A DNA stretch of 5,628 nt from contig CAMGRB010000109.1 of NCBI GenBank assembly GCA_946061315.1, positions 1-5,628 on the forward strand, written 5' to 3'. The position numbers were made by a program, and so were the translations under genes. The notes under the pieces are model-generated. The model worked only from the letters and a program-made list of their open reading frames with translations, made no database searches and had not been told where the DNA came from. Within the stretch, counting starts at the first letter, position 1, and every line of letters starts with the position of its first letter. This document shows positions 5,055 through 5,628 of this stretch, piece after piece. The DNA comes from an uncultured Clostridia bacterium. GTDB lineage: Bacteria > Bacillota > Clostridia > Oscillospirales > CAG-272.

Positions 5055-5628
5055 ATGAGTAAAAAAATTGCTTTGCTTTTAGCATCTGTACTCTGCACTC
5101 TTGCCTGTATCTTTGCCCTTACCGGCTGTAACGATACCACCGATAATACGGGCAGTAGCGACACGGGAACGAGTACCGATACCGCTACAGATACCGACTC
5201 TTCAACTGATACCGATAACGCCGGCGACGAAGATACCGAAAAAGGCACGCCTGGACTTGAGTATGAAGAAATAAAGGAAAATGACATAGTTATCGCTTAT
5301 TCCGTAAAAGGAATAGGCACAGCGTTCATTACCGATATTATAATTCCGTCTGTTTATAATGGCAAGCCTGTAACAAGCATAGGTGGTTATGCGTTCTATA
5401 ATTGCAGTAGCCTTACAAGCATAACTATACCGGATAGCGTAACAAGCATAGGAGAACGTGCGTTCTATGGTTGCAGTAGCCTTACAAGCATAACTATACC
5501 CGATAGCGTAACAAACATAGGCAGTGGTGCGTTCGCGGATTGCAGTAGCCTTAAATATAATGAGTATGATAACGCATATTATCTTGGAAATGATAGTAAT
5601 CCTTATTTAGTTCTTGTTAAAGCAAGAG
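5055..5628 (+). CDS. Secreted lipoprotein with BspA-type (LRR_5) leucine-rich repeats, 3' end outside window
   Basis: 191 codons are visible from ATG at 5055, preceded by GGAGG (5045-5049) with 5-base spacing; no stop before the edge. Residues 1-25 form a lipoprotein signal peptide: MSKK, a hydrophobic stretch, and lipobox LTGC (22-25), so C25 should be lipidated and the protein anchored outside the membrane. Residues 26-63 are an Asp/Thr/Ser-rich low-complexity linker (many TDT and DTD steps) that probably holds the folded part away from the membrane. From about 68 a short lead-in (IVIAYSVKGIGTAFITDIIIPSVYNGKPVTS) precedes 23-residue repeats starting at I109, I132 and I155, with the pattern IGxxAFxxCSSLTSITIPDSVTx typical of LRR_5/BspA domains found in gut and oral bacteria and Treponema. 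Such domains are usually linked to surface adhesion or binding of host or microbial partners; the ligand here is unknown. After residue 167 the repeat pattern breaks (YNEYDNAYYLGNDSNPYLVLVKA), a non-repeat segment often seen interspersed within these proteins. Confidence 0.93.
   Translation, partial: MSKKIALLLASVLCTLACIFALTGCNDTTDNTGSSDTGTSTDTATDTDSSTDTDNAGDEDTEKGTPGLEYEEIKENDIVIAYSVKGIGTAFITDIIIPSVYNGKPVTSIGGYAFYNCSSLTSITIPDSVTSIGERAFYGCSSLTSITIPDSVTNIGSGAFADCSSLKYNEYDNAYYLGNDSNPYLVLVKAR
5379..5550 (+). repeat. 69-bp in-frame tandem DNA repeat encoding the LRR units
   Basis: Units begin at 5379, 5448 and 5517 (the last partial). Units one and two share long identical runs such as TGCAGTAGCCTTACAAGC and ATAACTATACC, including synonymous positions, so they arose by recent duplication or are kept alike by recombination. 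The array may expand or contract between strains. Confidence 0.85.

Noticed and set aside
5021..5287. Minus-strand frame rich in Ser and Val opposite the lipoprotein start
   Set aside because: It is the shadow of the Thr/Asp-rich linker; the plus strand has a promoter, ribosome binding site, signal peptide and lipobox.
5379..5628. CRISPR-like or mobile repeat array
   Set aside because: The 69-bp repeats are in frame, tandem without unique spacers, and encode LRR_5 units.

Overview
The window looks like an ordinary chromosomal stretch of a low-to-moderate GC Gram-positive bacterium, most likely an anaerobic Clostridia-type Firmicute (a gut-associated lineage is plausible). The reasons are strong AGGAGG-type ribosome binding sites, four near-consensus sigma-A promoters with 17-bp spacers, a Bacillus/Clostridium-style OmpR-family two-component pair, and a lipoprotein with BspA-type leucine-rich repeats. 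Genus cannot be read from the sequence.

Left half, minus strand, read right to left: a PhoB/OmpR-type response regulator (2605-3312) with its own promoter, a short intrinsic terminator, then a second promoter abutting that terminator. This second promoter drives a membrane histidine kinase (995-2509) and, overlapping it by 8 bases, a THUMP-domain SAM-dependent RNA methyltransferase (1-1002, cut by the window edge). The regulator and kinase are therefore neighbours but appear to be separate transcription units, while kinase and methyltransferase look translationally coupled.

Right half, plus strand: the universally conserved P-loop ATPase YchF (3602-4693), divergent from the regulator, with its own promoter and a strong terminator. 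A roughly 360-base intergenic region follows, rich in dyad symmetry. Then comes the start of a secreted lipoprotein (5055 to beyond the right edge) with an Asp/Ser/Thr-rich linker and 23-residue LRR_5 repeats.

The regulator/ychF intergenic region carries three TTCACA hexamers on the minus strand, two of them exactly 11 bp apart. That is the layout of PhoP/OmpR-family binding boxes, so autoregulation of the two-component system is a reasonable hypothesis. The most unusual part of the window is the control region of the lipoprotein gene. A perfect 20-bp palindrome just upstream of the -35 and a 14-bp copy of its core in the 5' leader bracket the promoter, and the leader can form a 15-bp hairpin. 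No mobile element, CRISPR array, RNA gene or clearly novel multi-gene system is visible.
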